This document shows, piece by piece, positions 32,433 to 44,626 of a stretch of 64,000 bases of DNA (position 1 is its first letter; each line of letters begins with the position of its first letter). The notes beneath the pieces were generated by a model. The model searched no databases, was not told the origin of the DNA, and saw only the letters and a list, made by a program, of their open reading frames with translations. The position numbers and the translations under genes were made by a program. This DNA comes from Saccopteryx bilineata. Its lineage: Eukaryota; Chordata; Mammalia; Chiroptera; Emballonuridae. Where the stretch lies: contig NC_089496.1 of assembly GCF_036850765.1 (NCBI RefSeq), positions 50,396,113 to 50,460,112 on the forward strand. Direction: 5' to 3'.

Positions 32433-33480
32433 TGATATTTAGGTTTTTATTGCAATTATAGTATTATAAAATTAAAATATGTAATATGTATAAAATATAA
32501 TATGTAGCAGATAGGTACAAAGTTGCATTTAAATTCATTATGTATAAATAAAGTATACTGAAGTTTATTTAGAACGTTTCACTTTCATACTCAATTACAA
32601 AAATATAGCCCGTGACTATGAGATAACTTCTGCGTAAAATTGTCAGTCAACATCAACAGGACTCTTGCTGAAGGCGGACCAGGGTGATCAGACACCACCT
32701 GAAGGGTGGTGGAGGAGGAGGACCCCCCTCAGATAGCCAGGGTGGGAGACTCTGGCTCAACCAACGTCGCAGGATTCTTGCTAAAACGGGACAGGGCAAG
32801 GACACGCCCGGAAGCCCAAAGTCAAGGTCCAGCTGGGAAGAGGGCTCAGAGGGGCCCGACTAAAGTGTGGTCAAGGAGACACTCTGTCAGCAAACCACCC
32901 GCTGAACCCCTGTGCCAGGCTCTGCAAACATCAGGGGCATCAGGGGAAATGCTGAAAATCACAGAGCAGGTGGCCAGGGAAGCAACCAAGTGAGATGCCC
33001 CGTTCGGGGGCCCTGGCAAGAATCCTCAGCCGTGAGCACACATCAGAATGCCCTGCAGAATTTAGGAGCAAAAACAAAGAAACAGCTGTCCCCTCTGAGG
33101 CTCTGAGTGGAGAAGGGACTCGGGCATCCATAGGCTTGTCAGTCTCCCCAGGGGACCCCAGTGTGCAGCCCGGGTGGGAGCCACCCAGGCAGGCAAGTGT
33201 GCCAGGCCAGACACCCCTCACACACAGCGACCAATGTGCTCAGAGTTTCCCACGAAGACTCGTCTTCTACGGGCTTCAGGTTTCTTGAAGGAAGGCTTGT
33301 CGTAGGCAGCTCTGACCTCAGGGTGCGGTGGCCCTGACAAGGCCAGGATGAGGGACACGGGGAGGAAGCAGCATCTCCCCACCCGCGCTGGAGCTGGGGG
33401 CCATTAGGCAGAAAGGACTTCCTCTCGGCAGGAACCCCAACTCCCTCCCGTCCAAAGCCGGAGGCAGGATGAGAGATTAC
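32433..33480. other. unannotated sequence
   Basis: 32450-32600 is AT-rich. AGGACTCTTGCTGAAG (32658) and AGGATTCTTGCTAAAA (32770) are related strings suggesting an old internal duplication, possibly from an ERV. No frame shows a domain. Confidence 0.35.
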
Positions 33481-35260
33481 AGCTCCTCACCACCCTCATG
33501 CCCTTCAGAGGGTTTCCCTTTCATTTATTTCCTAAAACAAGCGGATTTGTCTGGGGAGTGGTGTTCCCTCCGGTCAACCCCCGCCCGCGCCCCGGAGCAG
33601 CAGCGTGCGTTCCTGTGACAACTCACTGGCTGTCTCCTGCATCCTGGCTGGGTTGTTGCCTAAGCGCATCCCTGAAGACTCGAGATCCTCCATTTTAACT
33701 TGGCCGTTTCCGTTGAGGCTTCCCGGGTGCCATTTCCCTGGCGCGTAGCCTGCACAGTAGCGATTTTCCAAGGACGGTGCCAGGCCCAGCAGCAGCAGCA
33801 GGGAGGTCAGGAGAGGTGCACAGTCTCGGCTCCCACTCCAGACCTACTGGGCCAGACCTGGAGGGTGGGGCGGCAAGCTGTATGTATCCTAACAAGCCTT
33901 CGGGTCGTTCAGAGGCACAGTAAGACCGCCTTTAATTAGTGTGTGTGAGAGTCTAAAAACCTCGCTTTGGAGGAATGTATCCTTCCAGGCAGGGAAGGCC
34001 ACGCATTGACTGAGGGCCTGTGCAGCCGGACTTCAAAGCCTCACAACACCCTGGGGGGGGCACGACTTCGTGTAAGGTAACAAGCCGAGGCGCAGGCGGT
34101 CAAGTCACCCTGTAGGAACAGGCCCTGTCCCAGCCACACCCCGTGTACAGAGGAGGCAGGCCTGGGGGGTGTCCGGGAAAGCTGGCGAAGGCAGGGGGCC
34201 GCACAAAGCCAGGCGCCAGCGCCGCCCCTGGGCCACCGCGACCTCGTCCTGTGCCTGTGTGCCCGTGGAACCTCGGAAGCAGATAGATTCCCGGGACCTC
34301 AAGCTGGGACCCTTAAATCGGCGGGGCAGAGAGGGACCAGGAAATGGCCCGATCGAACCGGGAGTGAGAGCTGTCTTTGCGGGGCTTGAGGACAGGCATC
34401 CCCGACAAACACGAGCATGGAGGGCTGGGGTCCAGGCGCGTTCACAGCCTGCGAAGCAAGAAGGCGGTCTGGAGCAGCAGGGGGCAGGCCTTCACCGCAC
34501 CCAGCCCGTCCCTTTCCCGGGGTGGGGGCGCAGCTGTGACGATGGGAGAGCTTCTGAGAACTTTGGGACGGGGACGGAGAACGGTGCCCAGGGAAACCCT
34601 ACTTGCAGGAGAGACCCTCGGCCACCTGTGCTATCCACTGCCGGCGAGGCCTGAAAACATCACGGCGCCGTCCCCAAAGGGACAGCAACAGCTGCTAAGG
34701 GGCACAGGCTTCTTAGGGACCAGCACGCGACCATCTCGGGCAGATTCTACTCAGCTGTTGGGGTGGCAGTTACAGAATACCCGCCCCCCAGGTGGCAGGG
34801 TGTAACCGAGGCCCTCTCCGGCCTCCCTGCCTCCCTTCCACCAGCCACACGGTACAAGTCCAGGGTGCGGAAACGCCTGCGTTGTGACCACAATCACAAA
34901 TCAACCCGGCCTGGGCCTGGACACCCCGAACCCCGCCCCAGGAAGGGCCTGTTTCAGTCCAGACTTGCGTTACTGGGTCGATCTCTCTGCATTCACTGAG
35001 CTCCTGGCCGTGTCCATTCCTCCATCCCTCAGCCCGCCCGCAGCGCATTGGGATCCGGACGGGTTAACAAAGGCCAGGACCTCGTGCAGAGATGCTTTGA
35101 GAAAGGAAAGCTGGCTGCATCCGCTGCCCCGTCCTGAGCAGTCTCAGGTCTCAAATCACCAGGCATGAGCAGGGGACTGAGGCTGCCCAGCAAGAACTGG
35201 GCGGGGCCTGGGCGGGGCCTGGCCGTTTACATCTTGCCCTGGGAGGGGTTACACTGGCAT
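33481..35260. other. unannotated, GC-rich centre
   Basis: No gene is recognised. 34160-34680 is GC- and CpG-rich but has no recognisable exon or promoter element. A GCAGCAGGGGGCAGGCC string near 34476-34492 resembles a CTCF core. Confidence 0.35.
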
Positions 35261-35879
35261 TCTTCTACATCCCAAAAATCCAATTAGCTGCATATTTATG
35301 TTTTATGCAGTCGGATGTTCATTGGATTCATTTTTAGAAACAATTTTTTTTGAAACATAGATTTAAAAAGCGTAGCTATATGTTTTGTTTGTTTTTGATT
35401 TTTGTTTTAATATAGCTTTTAGAAGCGTTTCTAGTTTCATCACAATAGTTGCTACCAAGGCCTCCTCAGAGAGGAGGTGTGCATAAATCTAGAAACATCT
35501 GTGAAAGGGACGTGCCACCCTCTGGACACCGAATTGGATGTTGCTCTGTGGAAGGTGCAGGCCAGGGAGCTTTGCCCCTCCCAGGGTCCCTGAGCCCAGG
35601 CCTCCATGCCCAGAGCAGTTAGGATGGCACCCCGCCGGGAGTCGGCGCTGGCCGGTGTTGGCATCGTGCAGAGGACCAGGTGTGGGGGGGAGCACAGAGG
35701 CCATCTGGCAGCCGCTGAAAGGAGACAGCCGCCAGGGCCTCGGCCGGAGCCCACCTCCCTGACTCTGCCGACGGTGGAGCCGCCTCTGCAGGGTCAAACG
35801 TGTTCTTTATGAAGCCACTCCCAACTCTTCCTTAGCTTGCTTTCCGTCCCTGCTCCCCCCCCCTCCCACCTCCCCCAAA
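35261..35879. other. AT-rich then GC-rich unique sequence
   Basis: 35265-35450 is AT-rich and unique. The remainder is GC-rich, and frames without domains overlap on both strands. Confidence 0.35.
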
Positions 35880-36420
35880 GAGAAAACTAATTATTAGGAG
35901 AAACCACAAGAGATCCTCGGGCTGGGTCTGAGCTCTGCCTGGCATGGCCAAATGTGGCTGAGCCCAGACCGAATCAAGATGTTTACTGACAGCCTAATAA
36001 ACAAATGGGCCCCTTTGGATGTAACCTTGATGAATGGAGCGTTCAGGTGTTTTCAATAATGGCAATAAGCACTACAACTCAGAGTATTTCTGATTCAAGT
36101 ATAATGCATTATTAGGCCATTAGAGGCTGAGCACAGAGGACCATTTGGACACGGCCCTATCAATAATGCTCTTCCCGGCCTGCATTTAGGCCCGGGGAAT
36201 TAGTCATCCTGATATTCTATTTAATAAAAACCTCAAGAAGAAGCATCAAAAATCACATTACATTTTAACAGGGTTACAGCAGCCCCAGAGAACCACAAGT
36301 TTAATTTTCATAAGAGCATTCATTCCTCAATTATGTCAGACATGAAAATGTAAATGGCAAATTTAATGCTAACAATATCCCTCAAAGCACATTGGCAGGT
36401 AAGGGCGCATTATGTTGAGT
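35880..36420. promoter_or_regulatory. candidate conserved non-coding element or enhancer
   Basis: About 540 bp with no transposon signature, set between GC-rich flanks. It contains dense TAAT/ATTA cores: CTAATTATTAGG (35887), CCTAATAAAC (35993), TCAATAATGG, TGCATTATTAGG (36105), TCAATAATGC and GGAATTAGTC. Two carry the longer shared string ATTATTAGG. There is no open frame. The base composition is typical of vertebrate developmental enhancers bound by homeodomain factors; function is inferred. Confidence 0.4.
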
Positions 36421-37280
36421 GGGTGCTGGCTGCCCACCGAGCAGCCCCCAGAGTGAGACTTGGGGGTGCAGAGGGGCGGGGGGGGTGAAGGCAACTTAGG
36501 TGGGCCGCTCCTGGAAAGGGCCACAACCTCAGGGGACGGGAGGGCATGTGTGAGTCTCAGGGACGCGGGCTCCCTGGTGCGTGCCCATGGCATGTCCCCG
36601 GGGTGCGAAAAGCCCGGTTTATTTGTTCAATGACAGCGGTCCAGAGGCGCCAGGGACGGCATTCCAGGACCTTAAAGTGAACAGAGCTTCCAAGGGAGTT
36701 CCAGCAATTGTATGGAGTGTGTGAGGTGAGTCCGTACTTGAAACAGAATTCCAGCTCACAGATGCCCCCTCCCTCAGAGCAGCTGACTGGCTACCTTTCC
36801 GGTCAAGAGTGTGCTAGAAACAGGAGGCTGTTATTTCTCCTTTTAACAGAAGCCACTGACTCCAACCACCAAAGAGTTCCGCGGCATTTTTCCATAAAGA
36901 GCATTGCCTCTAAAAGCAGACCATCGTGTGTGAAGTTTTGAAAAATCACCGGATATTAACTGTGTATAGGCATATGCACAGGACACAGCTGAAAGGTTAC
37001 ACACCAAACCACGAAGGGTGGCTAACGAGCTTGCATCACTTTGGTAAGCACCAGTTAAAACAGGGAAGGTTTTTTTAAAGATAGAAACCCCATGAGAGAA
37101 CACATGCTAGACCCTCTCTCTGATGACAAGCAGTTGTGCCGTTCCTCCCGGGTCTCTCTGTGTCTAATTAAATCAGAATCATAAAACATGGGAGCAGAAA
37201 GAAGGCTTGGATGCAATCTGGTATTATCTCTCCTTTCATTCTGGACGAAGCTAAGGCCCAAAGAGGTTTATTCATTCAAG
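36421..37280. other. unannotated sequence
   Basis: GACGAAGCTAAGGCCCAAAG near 37243 is weakly MIR-like (reverse). Otherwise nothing is recognised. Confidence 0.35.
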
Positions 37281-37290
37281 AAGAATTTGG

Positions 37291-37616
37291 CCTGACCGGG
37301 CGGTGGTGCAGTGGATAGAGCGTCGGACTAGGATGCAGAGGACCCAGGATCGAGACCCCGAGGTCACCCAGCTTGAGCGCGGGCTCATCTGGTTTGAGCA
37401 AAGCTCACCAGCTTGGACCCAAGGTTGCTGGCTCGAGCAAGGGGTTACTCAGTCTGCTGTAGCCCCACGGTCAAGGCACATATGAGAAAGCAATCAATGA
37501 TGAACAACTAAGGTGTCGTGACAAAAAACTAATGATTTATACTTCTCATCTCTCTCCATTCCTGTCTGTCTATCCCTCGCTCTGACTCTCACTCTGTCTC
37601 TGTAAAAAAAAAAAAA
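37291..37616 (+). mobile_element. type 3 tRNA-derived SINE
   Basis: CCTGACCGGGCGGTGGTGCA head, the CTTGAGCGCGGGCTCATCTG block, ATGAACAACTAAGGTG and a final A run. Duplication AAGAATTTG (37281-37289, 37617-37625). It resembles 32081-32416 over its length. Confidence 0.9.
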
Positions 37617-37625
37617 AAGAATTTG

Positions 37626-38219
37626 CCAAGAGTTTGAATCATGCAGGAAGAAAAGGCAGGACTCAAGGCTCTGGACCCCCCTCCAGGCCACGGTCCAAGC
37701 CTCGGATGGAAGACATTGAAGCCGACACACGACCTGATACCTGAAAATTGTGGAACCCGACACATGACAGCAATTTTTTACCTTTCTTTCCTTACAGTGA
37801 ATTGTGTTGGAAAGACCTTTCAAAAAAGCTACTCAAATGTTATTTCAAATAATGTAATGAGTTATAGTTATAAATGTCCTTTGCTCTTTTCATATGAATA
37901 AGACTTTATAAAGGTAAAAAAAAAAGGGAAGTTTTTCGAGCTGTATTATTTTCTATGTGAAAGGTCCGAGAGCAAGTGAAAGAAGGCGTGATGTCTCCAT
38001 GTGACACACAAGAGGACAAGACAATGAATGCGGGAACTGTACCCGGACAGAGTAAAAAGATGACACCAGAATTCAAAATCGTTCAAAGGAACAAAAACAA
38101 GTCAGGTTTCATTCATGGGGGCTGATGCCGTGAGGAGAATCAGTTCCTCAGACTCACTCAGGAAAACCTATGGAACACAAGCCCCACTGGGGGTGCATGC
38201 GTGGTCAGCAGCCTTCTGA
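37626..38219. other. unannotated sequence
   Basis: No gene or repeat is recognised with confidence. Confidence 0.4.
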
Positions 38220-38690
38220 GCTGGCCCTCTAATGGTCTCCGTCTCCTGGTGTTCTTACCTTTGTGTAATTCTCTTCCTTGAAGTGGAGACGGAACTTGGT
38301 ATTTGCTTCTGGCGATGAGAGTACGGCAAAAGAAATAGGATGTTATTTCTGAGATTAGGTTACAAAAGACTAAATTCCATTTTGATACTTTTCTCTTTCT
38401 TAAAACCAGCTTCCATGTTGTCCCACCCTATGGAAAGGCCCTTGTGGCAAGAAACTGAGGGTGGCCTCCAGCCAACAGCCAGACATCCTCAGTCCAATAT
38501 CCCACGAGGCCCCGAATCCAACATTGCCCACACGACTGAGCGGGGTGGCACCCTGCTCCAGGTGAGCCTGGGGGACCCAGGTGAGCTGTGCCCAAATTCC
38601 TGACCCACAGAAACCGTGCGACGATGTCGTGTGTTGTTTAAGCTGGCTACGCTTTGGAGCAATCAGTCACACAGCAATAGACAGCCGGCA
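38220..38690 (+). mobile_element. MaLR-type LTR, degraded
   Basis: GGTATTTGCTTCTGGCGATG, GGTGGCCTCCAGCCAACAGC, ATTCCTGACCCACAGAAACC, GTTGTTTAAGCTGGC and a final CACACAGCAATAGACAGCC read as the 3' part of a MaLR/MLT-type LTR. A related short piece lies at 42806-42870. Confidence 0.5.
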
Positions 38691-38983
38691 CGCCAAGTCA
38701 TCTGGGTTCTGCACCATTTTTCATTTGAGGAGACACAGTCCAGGAACCAAAGAGAAGGCAAGTCGATCCCAAGCTTTCCTGGTGTTTCGTGAAGAAAGTC
38801 AAGGGACGTACATGTAACGGTACAACCCACAGCCACCCCAAAACTTCTCTTCTGCCATTACCTGGTCTCCCCCCATCCAATGGCTGCTCCAAGCTTCTCT
38901 CTGCCTCACGCTCAACTCCCTACTGGCAAGTGTCCACCAGCATTGGGTCCTCCTGGCTCTTCTCCTGCTTCGTGCTGTCTCCT
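38691..38983. other. unannotated sequence
   Basis: Nothing recognised. The 248-codon frame beginning here runs through the following microsatellite and is spurious. Confidence 0.4.
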
Positions 38984-39056
38984 TCCTCCCTCCCTCCCTC
39001 CCTTCCTTCCTTCCTTCCTTCCTTCCTTCCTTCCTTCCTTCCTCCCTCCCTTCCTT
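38984..39056 (+). repeat. (CCTT/CCCT)n microsatellite
   Basis: A run of TTCC units between CTCC units, giving frames of LPSF-type residues that are not genes. Confidence 0.95.
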
Positions 39057-40489
39057 GTCTATTCCTTCTCCCTGTTGGCAAGCATACTTTGGCCATGTCA
39101 GATACAAACACCAGCATCCCCCTCCCGGTTTTGCCTCTCCTGACCACACGATGCCAATGGGTAGGGAAGGCAAAGACAGCGTTTGCTTTAGAGGGTGGGG
39201 TGCCGGGGAGAAGGGTGCACACTCCTCCCTCGGGAGGAAGGTTCCGCCCTGTGGCGCCTGGCCACGGCCTTCGGCTGTTCCATGAACAAGCACACCCCCC
39301 ACGGAGTGTTGGCTTTAGCTTGAGAGAGAGCACTGGGGTCCTTAGAGAGGCAGCAGCTGCCAGTGGACAGTTTGGAGATGTCAACACCGCTTCTATGGAA
39401 CTCGGGCCCTCTGCAGTGACACCGTCCACTAAAAACATTTCACAGTCTCTCTTCGCACTTGTGACTACATTTGGGAAGGGGGGACGACGGACGGAAAGTT
39501 TTGTGCTTGAGATGTTTTACAGCAGCATGAATTAGATGTCCTACAGGGTTTCATCCTCCGGCCAAACTATGAAAAACATCTCTGGCAGGAAGAAGGCCAA
39601 GTCCTACCAAGACTGAAGTTCTCGAGGCCTTGCCAGTCAGCGTCGGGGTATAACTTGGGTCAGGCAACTGGAGGTGCCCGCTGATCGGCTGTGGGAGTCA
39701 TTTTCTCCCCTGCCAAGACCCCAGTTCCCAGAGCAGGAGATTAAATAGCTCACTTCAACATAGAGAAGATGGCTGTGAGTTAGCTAATTCCGTTACTCCA
39801 TTGTCGCACTCACCTGGCCCTGGAGGACAGCTTTGGGGACAGCAAACTAAGCTCTTAACTGCAGAGAGCAGGAGAGGCTCGGCTGCAATACAGTGCAGCT
39901 CAGGGGCGTCTGTGCAGGGAGGACAGTGCCACCGGGGGCCCTGAATGTCACCAGTTTGAGTGCAACGAAGATTCTCTCGGATTGTTGCTAACAAGACAGC
40001 TCGCTCTGTTGAGGACAAGGGTCCTTTATCTTTTATCTCTGGATGGGCTCTGGAAGCGCTCGGCTTCTAAGTAAGCTATAATTTTCTGATCTCTAGGCAG
40101 GGGGCAGCAGCACACCAGGAATTGCAGGGCACATTGTAATTAGGCACACAGAGCCCCTAGCACAGCTCCTGGACTATGACAGCCACTCAATATTCAGGAA
40201 CTTAAATCAATGAGTGGGGGAGAGCGCACCGCGTGAGGGTTCGTGGAAATAAAATGAGCCGTGAAACCCCATCTTGATCGTGACGTACGCCATCTGTCGG
40301 AGCCCACTCTCAATGGACGGGGAGCATCAAAACAGGTAACAGAGAAAGGGCTCTTACAGCCTGCTCTGCTCACACAAAATCTGATGCAATGGAAATAACT
40401 GTTCATTTATTATCCTGATGGCCACTGTACAGGTGAGCAAACCACATATTTCAGAGCGTAATTAACTCGCTGGAGTATCCGTGAGTGTG
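39057..40489. other. unannotated sequence
   Basis: 1.4 kb with no recognised gene or repeat. GGCAGGGGGCAGCAGCAC near 40098 has a weak CTCF-like core. Confidence 0.4.
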
Positions 40490-41180
40490 TGTGCTAAGGT
40501 TTTATCAGGATAGAAACAGACTCGGACACAGAGAGCAGACTGATGGCTGGCTGAGGGGTGGGAGTTTAGGGGTGAAAAGGGTGAAGGGAAGAAGAAGTAT
40601 GACGTAGTCATGGGAATGGTACACGCAGCATAGGAAATACAGTCAATAACATTGTAATAACTGTGGATGACGCCAAGCGTACACCTGAAATACTGGGGGG
40701 GTGGCACTTGGTAAGGTATGATTGTCTAACCCAGGGGTCCCCAAACTTTTTACACAGGGGGCCAGTTCACTGTCCCTCAGACCATTGGAGGGACGGACTA
40801 TAAAAAAAGCTATGAACAAATCCCTATGCACACTGCACATACCTTATTTTAAAGTAAAAAAACAAAATGGGAACAAATACAATATTTAAAATAAAGAACA
40901 AGTAAATTTAAATCAACAAACTGACCAGTATTTCAATGGAAACTATGGGCCTGCTTTTGGCTAATGAGATGGTCAATGTGCTCCTCTCACTGACCACCAA
41001 TGAAATAGGTGACCCTTCCGGAAGTGCGGCGGGGGCCAGATAAATGGCCTCAGGGGGCCGCATGCGACCCACAGGCCATAGTTCGGGGACCCCTGGTAAC
41101 CATTGTACGCCTGAAACTAATGCAAAGTAATATGGAATACAAGCTGTACTTGAAAAATCTAAGGTTTTTATATTAATAAC
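40490..41180 (+). mobile_element. L1 3' UTR split by a hAT element
   Basis: Left part 40490-40731 runs through ACAGACTCGGACACAGAGAG to GTACACCTGAAATACTGG and TATGATTGTCTAACC; right part 41096-41180 resumes ATTGTACGCCTGAAACTAAT. The join reconstructs the usual L1 end. Confidence 0.82.
40732..41095. mobile_element. non-autonomous hAT transposon, 364 bp
   Basis: Terminal inverted repeats CAGGGGTCCCCAAACT and (reversed right end) CAGGGGTCCCCGAACT. Subterminal GGGGGCCAGTTCACTGTCCC and a GGGGGCCGCATGCGACCCAC block. No transposase frame. Left flank GTCTAACC and right flank GTAACC fit an 8 bp duplication from which the right copy lost CT. Confidence 0.85.
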
Positions 41181-41224
41181 AGTGTCTTTTGAGTACATAT
41201 TATTTGATGTACATTAGAGCTCTG

Positions 41225-41345
41225 TGGATATTCTCAGCCATCTCAGCATTAGGCTGGAGACAATGAACCCCACTTCACAGAAGAGGACAGAGGCTCAGAG
41301 CAGTGAAATGTCCACGATCGGTAAGTGTCAGAGTGGGGATTCCCA
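41225..41345 (-). repeat. MIR fragment
   Basis: ACCCCACTTCACAGAAGAGG, ACAGAGGCTCAGAGCAGTG and GGTAAGTGTCAGAGTGGGGA are the reversed MIR core. Confidence 0.8.
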
Positions 41346-41630
41346 CTCAGCTGGTCTGGGCGGCAGAGCCCGCATGCTCCACCCTGACGCTGGACTCTTG
41401 TGAAAGCCGTGTGCATGCTCTGCCCTGGGATCAGAGCTCCTCGCATGGGTGTCGGCCTCGCGGAGCGGGGTAGGACTCATTCAGTGTCCTGTTCCTCTCC
41501 CGGCCGGCTCCTGCCTGGCTGGGAGTAAGCACGCCTCACACTTAGCCCTTCTGTGCTCACTCTGGGGAAAGCCCTACGAGCCTCAAAACTCCACTGTCAC
41601 ATAAGGCAGAGGACATCTAATGAAGAAGTG
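41346..41630. other. unannotated sequence
   Basis: Nothing recognised. Confidence 0.4.
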
Positions 41631-41661
41631 TGTTAGTCAGGCTTCTGCAGAGAAACAGAAG

Positions 41662-41692
<31 letters not shown>

Positions 41693-42082
41693 ATATAAAT
41701 GATAATATATGTATCGTATATAAAAGATTTATTTTAAAGAATTAGCTCACGCTTTATGGAGACAGGCAAGTCCAAAATCTACAGGGTGAGCCAGCAGGCT
41801 GGGGTCTCAGGGCATACCACCGAGCTCTGGTCGAAGGCTGCCTGCTGGTGCAGGTCAACTCCTGCTCAGAAGAGGTCAGTTTCCTGTTCTAGTCAGACCT
41901 TCAACTAATCAGATGCGGCCCACCCACATTACAAAGGGCAATCTGCTTTACTCAAAAGTCCACTGATTTCAATGTTAATCTCACCCCCCAAAAAACCCTC
42001 ACAGAAATATCCAGAATAATAGTTAACCACATAATTGGGCACCATGACCCAGCCAAGTTGACCCCCAAAATTAACCATCACA
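41631..42082 (+). mobile_element. MLT2-type solo LTR (ERVL)
   Basis: It begins TGTTAGTCAGGCTTCTGCAG and ends AATTAACCATCACA, with the TG...CA ends expected of an LTR. Inside are AATTAGCTCACGCTTTATGG, CAAGTCCAAAATCTACAGGG, GCCCACCCACATTACAAAGG, GGCAATCTGCTTTACTC and GACCCAGCCAAGTTGACCCC, all MLT2 landmarks. A (GT)n tract (41668-41691) sits near the 5' end. No flanking viral genes, so it is a solo LTR. Confidence 0.88.
41668..41691 (+). repeat. (GT)n microsatellite
   Basis: About 12 GT units within the MLT2 LTR. Confidence 0.95.
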
Positions 42083-43683
42083 GGAAATTAGATAAATAAA
42101 ACGGGCTCACGTAGGTTCCTGGCTCTACCTCCAAGAGACAAGTGGAAGACAAGCCCCTCTCTCTGACCGGCAAAGTCACCTGTGTACCAGCTGCTTTTCT
42201 TGGCGATGTTTTGTGGTGAAATGTAACCAAGGATAATTGATGGGGGCCCTCCGGCATTGTGCACGGCTTCCAGGCTGGACAAGCAGACGGATGGTGGAGA
42301 AGCCCACGTAGAAGGAGCTAGGTGTCTCCTATGATAAAAATGCAAATAAAAAACCTGGCTCTCCAATGCTAAGGTGGGTCACGTGTGTCTGTGAGGGGTG
42401 AGTTTCCAAAGGCCTCCTAGAGGCTTCACAGGTGCCACCCACTAACTCAGGGGATGTGCCACAGCCCAGGGTCTGACTTGGGCTAGACATCATTACCTTT
42501 CTAGGGTCTAGAAAAGCAAATCTCAACCAAGTTCAAGAGACCACAGTTTAAAACCAGAAAGTCTGCCCAGCTGCAGGTAATAACTGCCACAGCCAGGATG
42601 ATTCTTCTCTTGTTTAATCAGACGTGCCTGCTCAAAACCTTCAATCGAATTAAAGTTGAAGTCCTCGCCTCCATCCTCCATCTCCGACCTCATTCCCTGA
42701 TACCTGCAACCACCCTGGCCTCTTGCTCCACCACGCCACTCTCATCCCAGTCTCGGGGCCCCAGCCTCCTTGCTGACCGGCCCTGCCCGTTCCTTCTTTC
42801 AAGGGACTGAGGTGGCCTCCAGCCAAAAGCCGGGGGCAAATATCCTGCGAGGAACCGAATCCCACCGTCAACCAAAGACTGCATCAGCGAACACAGAGGA
42901 AGCCCAGGCCTCAGGGACCTCACGTCTCCCGAGACAAATCGCCACACTGAGGAGCCACTGCTGTGAGGACCCAGGCTGGTGGGTATCCAGCCACCCACCC
43001 CACCCCACCCCTCCTTCATGACTCACTTGTCCTTGAACGTGAGACCCCAGCTGGTTGGCTGGTTGTGCTCTGACAGCGCTGGGACTTGCTATGGCTACCG
43101 ACAGCCGTGTCCATTCAGCACAACGATGGCCACCTTCACACTAAACCTCCCGACAGCCTCAGCGGGGCCCCCAACACACAAGCGCTTTCCAGCTCGATTG
43201 ACTGGCTGCAGTTACCGAGTGTCTCCATTTAGGGGCCGTTTGCGGGCCAGAGGGAAGGAAATCCAGCATCTGAAAACGAGGAGAGCTGGTTTGCATTTAA
43301 AACATACGGTTACAGTTTGGAAGGCCCACCAAGCTGGGTGCCTAGACCATCTGCAAACAAGGCACATTCAGAAGTTAATCATCCCTGGCACAGTGCTCGG
43401 ATTAGTGTCCGAATGCAGGACGCCGGAGAGCGGCCTTTGGGAGGGAGGGCACGGAGAGGAGAGAGTGCCCAGAGGCGCCTGCCTGCCCTGCCTCCATCCT
43501 GGAGAAGCTACGGACACACAAACAGGAAGCCAGGCTGTAGGTGTGGAGTGGAGACACCCCACCATCTTTACAGATTAGACTGTGTCCCAGTAGAGTCCAA
43601 GCTCGACATCGATCAGGCGTCCCTGATTCAACTTCCCCATGTAGTGAGACACTTCTGCTTATCAGCAGGGCTGGCAGCCTCTT
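42083..43683. other. mostly unannotated; small MaLR-like piece
   Basis: 42806-42870 (GTGGCCTCCAGCCAAAAGCC, CTGCGAGGAACCGAATCCC) is related to the LTR at 38.4 kb. The remaining 1.5 kb shows no recognised gene or repeat. Confidence 0.4.
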
Positions 43684-43696
43684 CGAAACTACTCTT

Positions 43697-44626
43697 TTTT
43701 TTAAAATTGATTTTAATTTATTGTGTTTACGTAGATTCTAGTGTTGCCCCGAATTTACAGATGGCCAATAGGCATATGAAAAAACGCTCAACATCACTAA
43801 TCATTAGAGAAATGCAAATTAAAACCACAATGAGATATCACCTCTTACCAGTCAGAATGGCCCTCATCAACAAAACAACACAGAATAAGTGCTGGCGAGG
43901 ATGTAGAGAAAAAGGGACCCTCCTGCACTGCTGGTGGGAATGCAGACTGGTGCAGCCACTATGGAAAACAGTATGGAGATTCCTCAAAAAATTAAAAATT
44001 GAACTGCCTTTTGACCCAGCTCTCCCACTTTTAGAAATATACCCCAAGAACACCATAGCATTGTTTCAAAAGGAGAAATGTGGCCTGACCTGTGGTGGCG
44101 CAGTGGATAAAGCATCGACCTGGAAATGCTGAGGTCGCCGGTTCGAAACCCTGGGCTTGCCTGGTTCAGGCACATATGGGAGTTGATGCTTCCAGCTCCT
44201 CCCCCCTTCTCTCTCTCTGTCTCTCTCTCCTTGCTCTCTCTCTCCTTGCTCTCTCTCTCCGGCTCTCTCTCCTCTCTAAAATAAATGAATAAATAAAATA
44301 AAATTAAAAATAAAAATAAATAAATTTTAAAAAGGAGAAATGTACCCCCATGTTTATGGCAGTATTGTTCACAATAGTGAAGATCTGGAAACAGCCCAAG
44401 TGTCTGTCAGTGGACGAGTGGATTAAAAAGCTTTGGTACATATATACAATGGAATACGATGGTGCCATGAAAAAGAAGGACACCTTTTGCGACAACGTGG
44501 ATGGACCTGGAAACTATTATGTTAAGTGAAATAAGCCAGGCAGAAAAAGAAAAATATCATATGACCTCGCTTATTTGAGGAATCCAATGAACAATGTGAA
44601 CTGAGGAACGGAACTGAGAGGAAATA
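43697..44626. mobile_element. twin-primed (5'-inverted) L1
   Basis: The left 58 bp (43697-43754) is the reversed L1 3' end with its A tail as T run and GTTTACGTAGATTCTAGTGT. From 43755 the sequence is plus-sense ORF2 ([56 protein letters not shown] in translation) up to the start of the 3' UTR. A 13 bp duplication CGARACTACTCTT (43684-43696, 44627-44639) encloses both parts, so this is one insertion made by twin priming. About 100 bp of 3' UTR is missing at the inversion junction. Confidence 0.88.
44082..44328 (+). mobile_element. type 2 SINE nested in the L1
   Basis: GGCCTGACCTGTGGTGGCGC head, B box GGTTCGAAACC, an expanded CTCTCTCTCC tract (44204-44275) and an AATAAA-rich tail. Duplication AAAAGGAGAAATGT (44068-44081, 44329-44342) is perfect. 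It is younger than its host L1. Confidence 0.93.

Noticed and set aside
34160..34680. CpG-island promoter
   Set aside because: GC- and CpG-rich, but no core promoter element, exon or transcript evidence is visible, and length and CpG density were not computed.
38789..39535. 248-codon frame and reverse-strand frames with GRKEGRKE-type runs
   Set aside because: They are produced by the (CCTT)n microsatellite at 38984-39056.
41631..42082. Endogenous retrovirus with genes
   Set aside because: Only an MLT2-type LTR is present; no viral coding sequence was seen beside it or beside the MLT1 LTRs.
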